Origin: G963663775 sp963664255
GTDB taxonomy: Bacteria; Bacillota; Clostridia; Oscillospirales; Butyricicoccaceae
Assembly: GCA_963664255.1 (NCBI GenBank)
Contig: OY760938.1
Location: forward strand, 1,302,001-1,366,000
Direction: 5' to 3'
Length of the DNA: 64,000 nucleotides
The number at the start of each line of letters is the position of its first letter. Position 1 is the first letter of the stretch. Shown here piece by piece: positions 32,806 to 40,542 of this stretch. The notes under the pieces are model-generated. The model saw nothing but the letters and a program-made list of their open reading frames with translations. It made no database searches and was not told the origin of the DNA. Both the position numbers and the translations under genes were made by a program.

Positions 32806-33363
32806 ATGATATGGGCTTATGTGTTAGAAAATATGGACTTAGAGGACAACCGGAGCAATCAAAATCTATTTTTACTGATTAGTGATTTACAGATACCAGA
32901 AGACAACCAGTATTTTGATAAGGATTTACATAGAACAGAGTTATACAAGTTGATAGAAGTCCTTCAGTCTGGGGACAGGCTGGCTATCCGGTCAGTCATG
33001 GATTTAGCAGATACCTTATCAGATTTGATAAGTGTATTTCAAAAACTCAGGAATAAGAGCATTATACTGTGTAGTTGCTTGGAACCATATCTATGCGGGG
33101 ATGATTATCTGGACACACTCAACGGATTTGTCAAACTGTATGTAGATTTTGAGAAGAAGAAACAGCAGCAATCCTATCAGAAGGCCTTGGATAGTGGTTC
33201 TGTAGGCAGACCTGCGAAAACAAAAGAGATAGAGCAGGCAATTTCTATGTATCAATCAGGTAAATACAAGGTTAATCAAATTGAGGCTGTGACGGGTATC
33301 AGCAAGTCTACTTTATACAGATACCTAAAGAACGAAAAGTGTTCAGATTTCAACGAGTTTTGA
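32806..33363 (+). CDS. resolvase-like protein lacking catalytic residues, with HTH
   Basis: 185 aa with the outline of a small serine resolvase: MIWAYVLENMDLED at the position of the usual YARVST, LHRTELYKLIEVLQSGDRLAIRSVMDLADTLSDLISVFQKL for RPELxxLLxxLRxGDxLVVxxLDRLGRS, then FVKLYVDFEKKKQQQSYQKALDSGSVGRP and the C-terminal HTH QIEAVTGISKSTLYRYLK. The catalytic Ser is Leu, and the DRLGR arginines are Asp-Leu-Ala-Asp-Thr. It therefore probably binds DNA without recombining it. Three palindromes end just upstream. GAAGGTGA precedes the ATG. Confidence 0.72.
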   Translation: MIWAYVLENMDLEDNRSNQNLFLLISDLQIPEDNQYFDKDLHRTELYKLIEVLQSGDRLAIRSVMDLADTLSDLISVFQKLRNKSIILCSCLEPYLCGDDYLDTLNGFVKLYVDFEKKKQQQSYQKALDSGSVGRPAKTKEIEQAISMYQSGKYKVNQIEAVTGISKSTLYRYLKNEKCSDFNEF

Positions 33364-33498
33364 AGTTATGGATGTTACTTCGTTAAATATAGAGAAAACG
33401 AAAAAGTATTTATTTTCAATGGGTTGAAATCTAAACTTGTAATTATACGAAATAATTTGTTGGTTTTTAACGCAATTTTAGTAAGGAGGATGATGAAA

Positions 33499-34083
33499 AT
33501 GGCAAATAAGAAAACGAGAGCGGCCAGTAGAGAAGAATTTGAATTAATAATATCAACTATCAGGACTGGTTTTACTTCTGTTACTGGCGAAAGAGTAAAA
33601 CCAAACAATAGGATAGCAACAGCACTTACACTGCAAGCAAATTTGGGCTTGAGGATAGGTGATATTATGAAATTGAGGTTAACAGATATTATATTTGAAA
33701 GTGGCAGATACCATTTAAATATTATAGAAGAAAAAACTAGAAAAAAGAGGACATTTACCGTTCCAGGAGAAGTTTACACCTATTTACAGTCATACGCTTT
33801 GGAAAAAGGGATAAAACCAAAGCAAAAACTATTTGATGTTACGGTTAGAGCAGTACAAAGTCATTTGAAATTGGTGTGTGACTATTTGGGGTTAGAGAAT
33901 ATTGGAACCCATTCTTGTCGCAAGTTCTTCGCAATGAGTATATACAATCAAAATGACTGTAATGTGGAATTGGTGCGGGAACTTCTTCAACATTCAAATG
34001 TGGCTGTTACGCAGCACTATCTAAGTGTAGATACTAAACAGGTGGAGCAGGCTTTAAGCAAACATATTGTTTTACCTACATAA
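33499..34083 (+). CDS. minimal tyrosine recombinase (catalytic domain only)
   Basis: 194 aa. It contains the catalytic set of XerC/D-like recombinases: Arg in NLGLRIGDIMKLRLTDI, a Lys in the EEKTRKKRTF hairpin, HSCRKFFAM (HxxR), LLQHSNVAVTQHYLSV (His and the nucleophile Tyr). The N-terminal core-binding domain is only about 25 residues, so DNA clamping must differ from a normal integrase or need a partner. A strong AAGGAGG lies 9 bases before the ATG at 33499. It is followed by a terminator, then by the larger integrase. Confidence 0.85.
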   Translation: MANKKTRAASREEFELIISTIRTGFTSVTGERVKPNNRIATALTLQANLGLRIGDIMKLRLTDIIFESGRYHLNIIEEKTRKKRTFTVPGEVYTYLQSYALEKGIKPKQKLFDVTVRAVQSHLKLVCDYLGLENIGTHSCRKFFAMSIYNQNDCNVELVRELLQHSNVAVTQHYLSVDTKQVEQALSKHIVLPT

Positions 34084-34092
34084 ATAAATATT

Positions 34093-34130
34093 AAAGAACA
34101 CATAGAACTCACACTATGTGTTCTTTTTCT
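34093..34130 (+). terminator. terminator between the two tyrosine recombinase genes
   Basis: AAAGAACACATAG pairs with CTATGTGTTCTTT and runs into TTTCT; begins 10 bp after the stop codon. The large integrase therefore needs its own promoter in 34131-34278. Confidence 0.85.
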
Positions 34131-34278
34131 ATTTCAATGGGACTGTTGAAAAAAGAAATTTACATAAAAAAACGAAGAGCAGGACAGTTACAGGGAAAAT
34201 GCACATAAATCACTCCTGATACCAGTAATAGAGTGAAAGTTTCACTTTCAAATTATTAGTTAAGGGAGATTTACATAT

Positions 34279-35820
34279 ATGAGTATTTCAAAAGAATTAA
34301 GAGAAAAGTATCAAACCAGACTGTTATCAGAACAGATTGTAGCAAAAGAGTTGGGTATTCCTAAAAAAGCAGTTCAAGAATTGATTTCTTCTGGTGAGTT
34401 ACAAGCAGTGGAAGTATCGGGCAAAGCCTTAGTCCCAATCTTGTCACTTGCTTCTATGTTGGGAGAAAAAGAAACTGTGGATTTTGGGCAACATGGCCCT
34501 GTACACAATCCCTCTGAAGAGTTAACATGCTCGTTGACCAATAATGAGTTGGTTCAAGAGATACCAGAGGAGGCTAAGGATATGGTTTATACGGGAGCAA
34601 TTTCTACCCTAAAGGATGGTAGATTTATGGTTCAAATTAATAAGGGTAAAAAAGCAGATGGTAGTAGGGATAGAGAGAGCAAGAGTTTTAAAGATAAAAT
34701 TCAGGCTCAAAAGTATCTGGATAGTAGACTGACGATACTGAATGGAATAAAAAGCGTTCATGTTTCTATGGATATGCCCATGATGCAGACCTTTACCATG
34801 CCGATTGTAGATATGTCTAGATATACAGATAAGACCTTTGAGCAGTACGCAGTAGACACCTTGAATACTGGTGTAGGCAAGGCTACAAGTAGAACCATTG
34901 AGGGCTATAGGCTTTCTCTATTCCAAGTAAGCAAGCATATTGGAAATACCAAAATGACGGATATTGATGTAATCCAACTTAGAAAAATGTTTGAAAAGCT
35001 GTCGTATTATTATGTTAAAAGCACCTTGAGGAAGGCATACAACACAACCAAAATGATTTTTGAACTTGCACTTTCAAGTGATGATATTCCCAGCAATCCT
35101 TTTATCAAGTTAAAGTGCCCTACCAGTAAAAAGGTTGTAGATATGCAAAAAGAGCCTTATTCAGATGATGAGATTAAAACAATTCTAAAAGAGGCAAAAG
35201 ACTATCAAAATCCTGTGCTATATCCTATTTTTGCTGTTTTGGAGTGTACAGGAATGCGTCCTGGGGAATTAAGGGGATTGGAGTGGAGCAGGTTTAATGC
35301 AGAAGATAAGACCATAAGAATCGTTCAGGCAGTCAGCAAGGCATATGAGGAAATTCAAAGTATTAGCCAAAAGACCAAGGCAACAGAATTTATAAGCGTT
35401 ACTAAAAACGCTTACGGTGTAAGGACACTAAAACTATCTGATTTAGCAGTTGCGGCACTTCTGGATTGGAGAAAGACACTCGATACTTATAAAGCACCAA
35501 TGAAAAACAGCCCATTCATTTTTCCTTCTCAAAAAGGCAGTTTCAGCAGCGAAAGTTCTATCAAGTGTGTTATGCAAAGATTTGTTAAAAAAGTAGGCAT
35601 TGAGGATATAGGACTTATCCTTTACCGGTTCAGACATACTATGTGTACTCGTTTAATTCTGGATGGTCAGCCTATCCCTGTCATTCAAAGAATTATGGGA
35701 GATAACACAGTAGATGTTATTATGAGGATATATACTCACGTTACACAGGAGCAGGCTATGAAATCTTGTGGGGATTACTATGATAAACTCAATCAGAAGC
35801 ACTTGGAAAACGTAATATGA
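34279..35820 (+). CDS. tyrosine integrase with N-terminal excisionase-like HTH
   Basis: 513 aa and the best candidate for the enzyme that integrated the island, as it lies 0.8 kb from attR. Residues 15-75 form an HTH like MerR/excisionase proteins (EQIVAKELGIPKKAVQELISS). Residues about 105-155 are an arm-binding domain (GAISTLKDGRFMVQINKGK), and 185-290 the core-binding domain (TFEQYAVDTLNTG). The catalytic domain has TGMRPGELRGLEWSR, LYRFRHTMCTRL (Tyr where the usual His of HxxR stands), IMGDNTVDVIMRIYTHV with the nucleophile Tyr. Fusion of an excisionase-like HTH to Int is uncommon. Confidence 0.87.
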   Translation: MSISKELREKYQTRLLSEQIVAKELGIPKKAVQELISSGELQAVEVSGKALVPILSLASMLGEKETVDFGQHGPVHNPSEELTCSLTNNELVQEIPEEAKDMVYTGAISTLKDGRFMVQINKGKKADGSRDRESKSFKDKIQAQKYLDSRLTILNGIKSVHVSMDMPMMQTFTMPIVDMSRYTDKTFEQYAVDTLNTGVGKATSRTIEGYRLSLFQVSKHIGNTKMTDIDVIQLRKMFEKLSYYYVKSTLRKAYNTTKMIFELALSSDDIPSNPFIKLKCPTSKKVVDMQKEPYSDDEIKTILKEAKDYQNPVLYPIFAVLECTGMRPGELRGLEWSRFNAEDKTIRIVQAVSKAYEEIQSISQKTKATEFISVTKNAYGVRTLKLSDLAVAALLDWRKTLDTYKAPMKNSPFIFPSQKGSFSSESSIKCVMQRFVKKVGIEDIGLILYRFRHTMCTRLILDGQPIPVIQRIMGDNTVDVIMRIYTHVTQEQAMKSCGDYYDKLNQKHLENVI

Positions 35821-35839
35821 TGACAACAATAAGATATGT

Positions 35840-35881
35840 AGAAGTGCAGTCACCCTGTGGATAAAGGGTGACTGCACTTCT
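35840..35881. terminator. bidirectional terminator after the integrase
   Basis: AGAAGTGCAGTCACCC pairs with GGGTGACTGCACTTCT around a 10-base loop. It lies between the integrase stop and the convergent minus-strand gene. Confidence 0.8.
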
Positions 35882-35883
35882 CT

Positions 35884-36303
35884 TCAAGTTGAGGTGATGG
35901 TAATTACACGAGCAGGATTTGCGATAGTTTTTGCATAAACCGCAGCATTTCCAAAGTACTGAGAGCCTGAGAACTTACCTATGCGGGTATTGCCATTTGC
36001 ATCAAACCCTTTAATAATAGGAGTATACCCGTACTCTCTCATGATGTATCTCACCATCCAACCAATATTACGACGATTTGGGGCATTACAATCTGGAGCA
36101 TTATGATTCAAAGGGAATAATGTGCAGTTTGCAAACCTATTCTCGAGCTCTTTCACCACTCCTGATAAAGAAGGCAAACCGAGGTCTGCTAACACTATCA
36201 TCTTGTTTACAGATTCAGGAGAAGATAGGTAATCCATAATTGTTTCCGTGTCTGCATTTTTTTCAATAGAACTACTGTTAAAAAAATCTTGTGTTATGCT
36301 CAT
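35884..36303 (-). CDS. hypothetical 139-aa protein at the right end of the island
   Basis: Starts MSITQDFFNSSSIEKNADTE behind a strong GGAGG; the frame continues upstream but without a site. Two visible parts: an N-terminal helical part (TIMDYLSSPESVNKMIVLAD) and a C-terminal part GWMVRYIMREYGYTPIIKGF followed by GNTRIGKFSGSQYFGNAAVY. It has a consensus promoter with an upstream inverted repeat. Its site between int and attR is where excision regulators often lie. No family recognised. Confidence 0.6.
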   Translation of the reverse strand: MSITQDFFNSSSIEKNADTETIMDYLSSPESVNKMIVLADLGLPSLSGVVKELENRFANCTLFPLNHNAPDCNAPNRRNIGWMVRYIMREYGYTPIIKGFDANGNTRIGKFSGSQYFGNAAVYAKTIANPARVITITST

Positions 36304-36342
36304 TTGGGACCTCCTTAAAATCAATATAGCGTTATGCAATAT

Positions 36343-36399
36343 AGTATAGTAGATAAAGTTAAGAATGTCAAGAACTATATAGCAAATCGTAGTATAGTT
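36343..36399 (-). promoter_or_regulatory. promoter and operator of the 139-aa gene
   Basis: On the minus strand TTGACA (36366-36371), 17-base spacer, TATACT (36343-36348). Just upstream an inverted repeat AACTATA (36373-36379) / TATAGTT (36393-36399) flanks 13 bases and could bind a regulator. Confidence 0.72.
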
Positions 36400-36519
36400 A
36401 TTCAAGAGAGAATCCCTTAGTCAAATAATACTGTAGAGATATTATGATGGCAACTTGATGACACAATATATAAAAGTTGATAAAAACATAGGTTTTGATA
36501 TAATATTTTTGGCATCAAT

Positions 36520-36591
36520 GGGCAACAGGGCATCAAAAGCAACAGGCTTTAAACCCTTATAAATCAAGGGATTTATGGCTTGCCTGTTGCC
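36520..36591. repeat. right-end repeats, candidate integrase arm sites
   Basis: GGGCAAC at 36520-36526 matches the left-end heptamers at 13482-13532. GCAACAGGC (36539-36547) has its exact complement GCCTGTTGC at 36582-36590, abutting the attR core. The 36304-36591 stretch has no gene besides the promoter described. Confidence 0.55.
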
Positions 36592-36600
36592 TTCGTAATG
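36592..36600 (+). repeat. attR core of the genomic island
   Basis: TTCGTAATG, identical to 13258-13266. To its right the sequence continues as the 3' half of tRNA-Thr. Confidence 0.88.
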
Positions 36601-36636
36601 AGCAGGTCGCGGGTTCGAGTCCCATTATCAGCTCCA
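36592..36636 (+). pseudogene. tRNA-Thr(CGT), 3' half
   Basis: Continues the split gene from 13227-13266: 3' anticodon stem TGAGC, variable AGGTC, T arm GCGGG-TTCGAGT-CCCAT, acceptor TATCAGC, discriminator T and CCA at 36634-36636. In the T stem one pair is C-A and one G-T, while the acceptor matches the 5' half fully. The mismatch may reflect decay after the gene was broken. A terminator follows directly, as for an original tRNA gene. Confidence 0.9.
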
Positions 36637-36637
36637 G

Positions 36638-36675
36638 AAAAACTGCCTTTCAGAAGTGAAATGGCGGTTTTTCTT
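36638..36675 (+). terminator. original terminator of the tRNA-Thr gene
   Basis: AAAAACTGCC pairs with GGCGGTTTTT (one G-T pair), ending TTTTTCTT, 2 bp after the CCA end. Confidence 0.75.
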
Positions 36676-36787
36676 AACTTTTAAAACATTTGAAATTGTG
36701 TGCTGAATACCTTTTCCGTGATTTGTCCGTTATGGCGAAAAAATAAGACCGTATGCACTTCCGAGCGAGAGCGCATACGGTCTTTTC

Positions 36788-37650
36788 TTATGCCTTGTTA
36801 CGGGTCGGGTATAGGATGTCCTCAAGGACTTCTGCAGCCACTGCATCGGCGGTCTGGATAGCGTGGGCATAGATTTTGTTGGTGGTATTTGCGTCCGAGT
36901 GTCCAAGCCGAGAAGCCACCGCTTGCATATTCGTGCCTGCCGCAATCAACAGCGTGGCATTGGTGTGGCGCAGTCTGTGCACATGAATTGGCGGCAAGTC
37001 GGTTTTGTCGATAAACTCCCGAAACCAACTTGTAATCGTGTCGGGGTGGATGGGTTCGCCGTTCCAAGTCATAAACAAACGGTCATGGTCGTTCCATTGG
37101 TCACCCAGTTTCAGCCGTTCCTGTAGCTACCATGTGCGATATGGGCGCAGCAGGGCAAGGGCAGACGGGAAAATTTTGATAGCACGGCTCGAACTGCTGT
37201 TTTTGGTTTCATCACAAAATACGCCGATATGCGGCAGATACTGCGAGGTGCGGCGAATCTGCATACCGGACTTTTCAAAGTCAATATCTTTCCATCCCAA
37301 GCCGAACAGTTCCCCACGCCGCATACCTGTATATAACAGCAGCGATATACTTCACATCACGGCGCACGCCCTTTTCCTGCAAATTGCGATAGAATGCGGC
37401 AAGGTGGTGCGGTTGTAGCTTCTCCAAACGCACGTGCCCAATAGCGGCGTTAATGAGCGGCATAAAGCCCCGATAGCCTGCAATGGTGCGGGGGCGCAGA
37501 CGGATTTCCGCATAGTCTTTATCCTCCGTTCTTTATCTGTGGGACTGACCCGCTCGCGTCATCTTCCTGCCTATTGCTCTCACTCACAGGGATATGGTCG
37601 CGGACTTTAAAGGTTTTCGTTCCCTTTGGGTTTGTCCCTTGGTATAATTA
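36788..37650 (-). pseudogene. decayed tyrosine integrase of an earlier element
   Basis: Pieces in order on the minus strand: an arm-binding fragment (GTNPKGTKTFKVRDHIPVSE, near 37640) ending in a stop, a core-binding fragment (FMPLINAAIGHVRLEKLQPH through LQEKGVRRDVKYI), then after a frameshift and apparent deletion LLLYTGMRRGELFGLGW, an in-frame TAG at 37127-37129, and an intact end with VHRLRHTNATLLIAAG and LGHSDANTTNKIYAHA. Catalytic motifs are recognisable but the gene cannot make one protein. It is host-like in composition and lies 150 bp from the same tRNA, so this tRNA was probably used by another element before. Confidence 0.85.
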
Positions 37651-37741
37651 TATCATCTCATACTGCACCCAGTATGCATGGTTAAATTCTGTACCCATGA
37701 TGATATTATGATATAATAGTTACATGTTAGGAGGTGGAAAG

Positions 37742-37930
37742 ATGGGAAAAACATCAAGCGCAGTCAAAGATAGATACAATGCCAAAGCATACGATGAAAT
37801 CAAGGTGCGCGTGAAGTCCAGCGAAAAGAATGCTATCAAGCAGTATGCTGAGGGCAGAGGGGAATCCGTGAACGGCTTTATCAACCGCACCATAGCGGAA
37901 ACTATGCAGAGGGATAAAACGGGTGCATAA
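37742..37930 (+). CDS. ribbon-helix-helix (Arc/antitoxin-like) small protein
   Basis: 62 aa. KAYDEIKVRVKSSEKNAIKQYAEGRGESVNGFINRTIAETM matches the strand plus two helices of ribbon-helix-helix DNA-binding proteins, often antitoxin or mobile-element regulators. A strong AGGAGGTGG precedes the ATG at 37742. No toxin gene follows. The palindrome CATACTG/CAGTATG at 37659-37676, 65 bp upstream, may be its operator, and TATAAT at 37712-37717 its -10 box. It is likely left from the older element whose integrase decayed. Confidence 0.75.
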   Translation: MGKTSSAVKDRYNAKAYDEIKVRVKSSEKNAIKQYAEGRGESVNGFINRTIAETMQRDKTGA

Positions 37931-37954
37931 AAGAAATTTTTATGGGGTGAGATA

Positions 37955-38086
37955 ATGAATAGTCCGAAAGCGAGCTGCCCAGAAATTGTTTATCACTTTG
38001 GTGTTTATGCACACCAAAACAGGAAAGGTGGTGCGAAGGAGGATGTGGGTTCCGTGCTTCCTAAACGCACGAAACGGATTTTTTAG
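37955..38086 (+). CDS. possible small ORF, 43 aa
   Basis: ATG behind GGGGTGAG encodes 43 residues beginning MNSPKASCPEIVYHFGVYAH and ending in a Lys/Arg-rich tail. It lies 24 bp after the ribbon-helix-helix gene on the same strand. No family recognised and no independent support, so it may be chance. Confidence 0.3.
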   Translation: MNSPKASCPEIVYHFGVYAHQNRKGGAKEDVGSVLPKRTKRIF

Positions 38087-38104
38087 AACCTTCCCCAAAA
38101 ACGC

Positions 38105-38133
38105 TTGACATCCCCGCAAATCCCGCATATACT
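38105..38133 (+). promoter_or_regulatory. trp operon promoter
   Basis: TTGACA (38105-38110), 17-base spacer, TATACT (38128-38133). It starts the T-box leader that runs to trpE at 38461. Confidence 0.85.
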
Positions 38134-38141
38134 AAGGAAAA

Positions 38142-38432
38142 GAGAATTTAGAGAAACCGCTGATGTGGAGATCAAAGCAGTTCGTGCACGCACAGAGAGT
38201 CCGGGGATGCTGGAAGCCGGATCGAACGCAGTCTGCCAAATGGACCACGGAGGGCACGGCGAACCGCTTTTTGCGCAGTATCCCGTGACGTTTGACGTGC
38301 GTTATGCGTCGGGAATATGCTAGTATTCCGCAAAGTGTACGGGGTTTTCTCCGTAAAACAAGGTGGCACCGCGACCATTTAACAGGTTCGTCCTTGATAT
38401 TTGAACAAATTCAAATGTCGGGGGCTTTTTTT
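38142..38432 (+). promoter_or_regulatory. tryptophan T-box riboswitch leader
   Basis: The conserved T-box AAGGTGGCACCGCG lies at 38360-38373. Upstream stems are consistent with T-box stem I, and AAATGGACC at 38238-38246 is the likely specifier loop with codon UGG (Trp, 38241-38243). The terminator is a 16-bp stem, GTCCTTGATATTTGAA (38390-38405) with TTCAAATGTCGGGGGC, followed by seven T. Uncharged tRNA-Trp would stabilise the antiterminator and switch on the trp genes. The specifier assignment rests on the operon served. Confidence 0.9.
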
Positions 38433-38460
38433 ATGCCCTCGCACAAAGGAGGAAATATTT

Positions 38461-39939
38461 ATGAAACTGACACCCACACTGGAAGCCCTGCAAAGCTTTG
38501 CCGCACAAGGGATTTACCGCACCGCACCGGTCAGCATGGAAGTACAGGGCGATTTCATCACACCCATCCAAGCACTGCGTGTGCTGCAAAACGTCAGCCG
38601 TCACTGCTATTTATTCGAAAGTGCAGAGGACCAGCAAAAGTGGGGGCGATACAGCTTCCTTGGCTATGACCCCAAGCTAGAGCTTTCCTGCTGCAGAGGT
38701 GCACTTACCCTGCGCGGCGAAACCACCGAAACGATGCAGGTCACGCACCCAGGTGACACCATCCGCAAAATTCTAGCCGCGCACAAAAGCCCGCGCATCG
38801 AGGGACTGCCCACCTTCACCGGCGGTTTGGTTGGCTACTTCGGCTATGATTACATCAGCTATGCCGAACCCTCTCTTAAGCTACACGCACAGGATGAGGA
38901 TTCCTTCAAGGATGTTGATTTGATGCTGTTTGATAAGGTCATTGCGTTCGACAACGCACGCCAAAAGCTGATTTTAATCGTCAACATCCCGCTGGAAAAC
39001 CTAGCGCAAGGCTATGCCGATGCCCAAAACACCCTTCGTGAGATGCTGCATCTGCTGCAAAACGGTGCACCTGCACCGCATACACCGCTGAAATTGAAAA
39101 GTGCATTTGCACCCCATCTTGCCAAGCCTGACTATTGTGCCATGGTGGAAAAGGCAAAGCAGTATATTTATGACGGCGATATTTTCCAAGCCGTGCTGTC
39201 CAACCGTATGGAAGCACAAATGGAGGGCAGCATTCTGGATGCCTACCGTGTGCTGCGCACCACCAACCCCTCCCCCTATATGTTCTATTTTTCCAGTAAC
39301 GATATTGAAATTGCAGGCGCCTCTCCCGAAACCCTCGTGAAGCTGGAAAATCGTGTCCTGCACACATTTCCACTTGCCGGCACACGTCCGCGCGGCAAGA
39401 CCGAAGCCGAGGATTTGGCACTGGAACAAGAACTGCTTGCGGATGAAAAAGAATGCTCGGAGCACAATATGCTCGTAGACCTCGGGCGCAACGACATCGG
39501 CAGAATCAGCGAAATTGGCTCTGTCGAAGTGGAAGACTATATGTCCATCCTACGCTTTTCCCATGTCATGCACATCGGCTCAACGGTGCGTGGTATTCTG
39601 CGAGAGGATTGCGACGCGATTGATGCAGTCGATGCCATTTTACCCGCAGGCACGCTTTCTGGTGCACCAAAAATCCGCGCCTGTGAAATTATCGATGAGC
39701 TGGAAGGCTTAAAGCGTGGCATTTATGGCGGTGCGATTGGCTATATGGACTTTACAGGCAACCTTGATACTTGTATTGCCATTCGTCTTGCCTATGCCAA
39801 AAACGGCAAGGTGTTTGTGCGTTCTGGGGGCGGTATCGTTGCAGACAGCGACCCAGAGGCAGAATATCAAGAACGTACCAACAAAGCCGGCGCTGTGATG
39901 GATGCGCTGCGCATTGCGGCGGAGGGCATTGACGAATGA
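38461..39939 (+). CDS. trpE: anthranilate synthase component I
   Basis: 492 aa. It makes anthranilate from chorismate with ammonia from TrpG. The N-terminal region has CYLFESAED, the tryptophan feedback-binding Ser element. The chorismate-binding domain has DIFQAVLSNRMEAQ, AGASPETLVKLENRVLHTFPLAGTRPRG, DEKECSEHNMLVDLGRNDIG, FSHVMHIGSTVRG, LPAGTLSGAPKIRACEIIDELE and GGAIGYMDFTGNLDTCIAIR. AAAGGAGG precedes the ATG. First gene of the operon; its stop overlaps trpG by 4 bp. Confidence 0.97.
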   Translation: MKLTPTLEALQSFAAQGIYRTAPVSMEVQGDFITPIQALRVLQNVSRHCYLFESAEDQQKWGRYSFLGYDPKLELSCCRGALTLRGETTETMQVTHPGDTIRKILAAHKSPRIEGLPTFTGGLVGYFGYDYISYAEPSLKLHAQDEDSFKDVDLMLFDKVIAFDNARQKLILIVNIPLENLAQGYADAQNTLREMLHLLQNGAPAPHTPLKLKSAFAPHLAKPDYCAMVEKAKQYIYDGDIFQAVLSNRMEAQMEGSILDAYRVLRTTNPSPYMFYFSSNDIEIAGASPETLVKLENRVLHTFPLAGTRPRGKTEAEDLALEQELLADEKECSEHNMLVDLGRNDIGRISEIGSVEVEDYMSILRFSHVMHIGSTVRGILREDCDAIDAVDAILPAGTLSGAPKIRACEIIDELEGLKRGIYGGAIGYMDFTGNLDTCIAIRLAYAKNGKVFVRSGGGIVADSDPEAEYQERTNKAGAVMDALRIAAEGIDE

Positions 39940-40499
39940 TTTTACTAATTGATAATTATGATAGCTTTTCCTACAACCTCTATCAGCTGATTGGTTCGAT
40001 AGAACCCAATATCCGTGTCATCCGCAACGATGCCATGACCGTTGCCGAAATTGAAGCCCTCGCGCCCTCGCACATCTTTCTTTCCCCAGGTCCCGGAAAA
40101 CCCGCCGATGCCGGTGTTTGTATTGAAGTGGTGCAGAAGTTGGGCGAAACATTCCCGATTTTCGGCGTTTGTCTGGGACATCAAGCCATTTGCGAAGCGT
40201 ATGGCGCAACCGTCACCCACGCCAAACAGCTGATGCACGGCAAGGTTTCCCGTGCTACGCTGGACACGCAGAGCACACTGTTTCGTGGCATGGCACCTGA
40301 AATTGATGTGGCACGCTATCATTCTCTGGCAGCCTTGCAGGAAACTATGCCAAACTGCCTGCAAGTGACGGCGCAGACTGCCGATAGGGAAATCATGGCA
40401 GTGCAGCACACTGCAAATTCTGTTTACGGCGTGCAGTTTCATCCGGAATCCATCCTTACGCCAGACGGCTTTTCCATTGTCCGCAATTTTTTACAATAA
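39936..40499 (+). CDS. trpG: anthranilate synthase glutamine amidotransferase component II
   Basis: 187-aa class I glutamine amidotransferase giving ammonia to TrpE. MILLIDNYDSFSYNLYQLIG is the family start; FLSPGPGKPADAG, the catalytic Cys in FGVCLGHQAICEAYG and the catalytic His/Glu in VQFHPESILT are present. The ATG overlaps the trpE stop by 4 bp. Confidence 0.97.
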   Translation: MILLIDNYDSFSYNLYQLIGSIEPNIRVIRNDAMTVAEIEALAPSHIFLSPGPGKPADAGVCIEVVQKLGETFPIFGVCLGHQAICEAYGATVTHAKQLMHGKVSRATLDTQSTLFRGMAPEIDVARYHSLAALQETMPNCLQVTAQTADREIMAVQHTANSVYGVQFHPESILTPDGFSIVRNFLQ

Positions 40500-40542
40500 G
40501 ACGCGTAATTTGGTAACCATTCACTGATTGGGAGGCATGAAT

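Larger units (their letters stand above)
13258..36600 (+). mobile_element. 23.3-kb integrative genomic island in tRNA-Thr(CGT)
   Basis: Bounded by 9-bp direct repeats in the two halves of a split tRNA-Thr gene. The DNA is visibly AT-richer than both flanks. The right end holds a tyrosine integrase next to attR. Cargo: replacement tRNA, SIR2-like protein, Phd-like gene with type I restriction-modification, DUF6809-like gene, XRE regulator, stalk-domain exported protein, SprT-like protein, two DNA methyltransferases, primase-helicase, recombinase-like proteins and several small genes. No relaxase, coupling protein, mating-pair or virion genes were found, so transfer would depend on a helper. 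Confidence 0.9.

Noticed and set aside
13258..36600. Integrative conjugative element or complete prophage
   Set aside because: No relaxase, coupling protein, type IV secretion, capsid, portal, terminase or lysis genes were seen; only integration, replication, defence and methylation genes.
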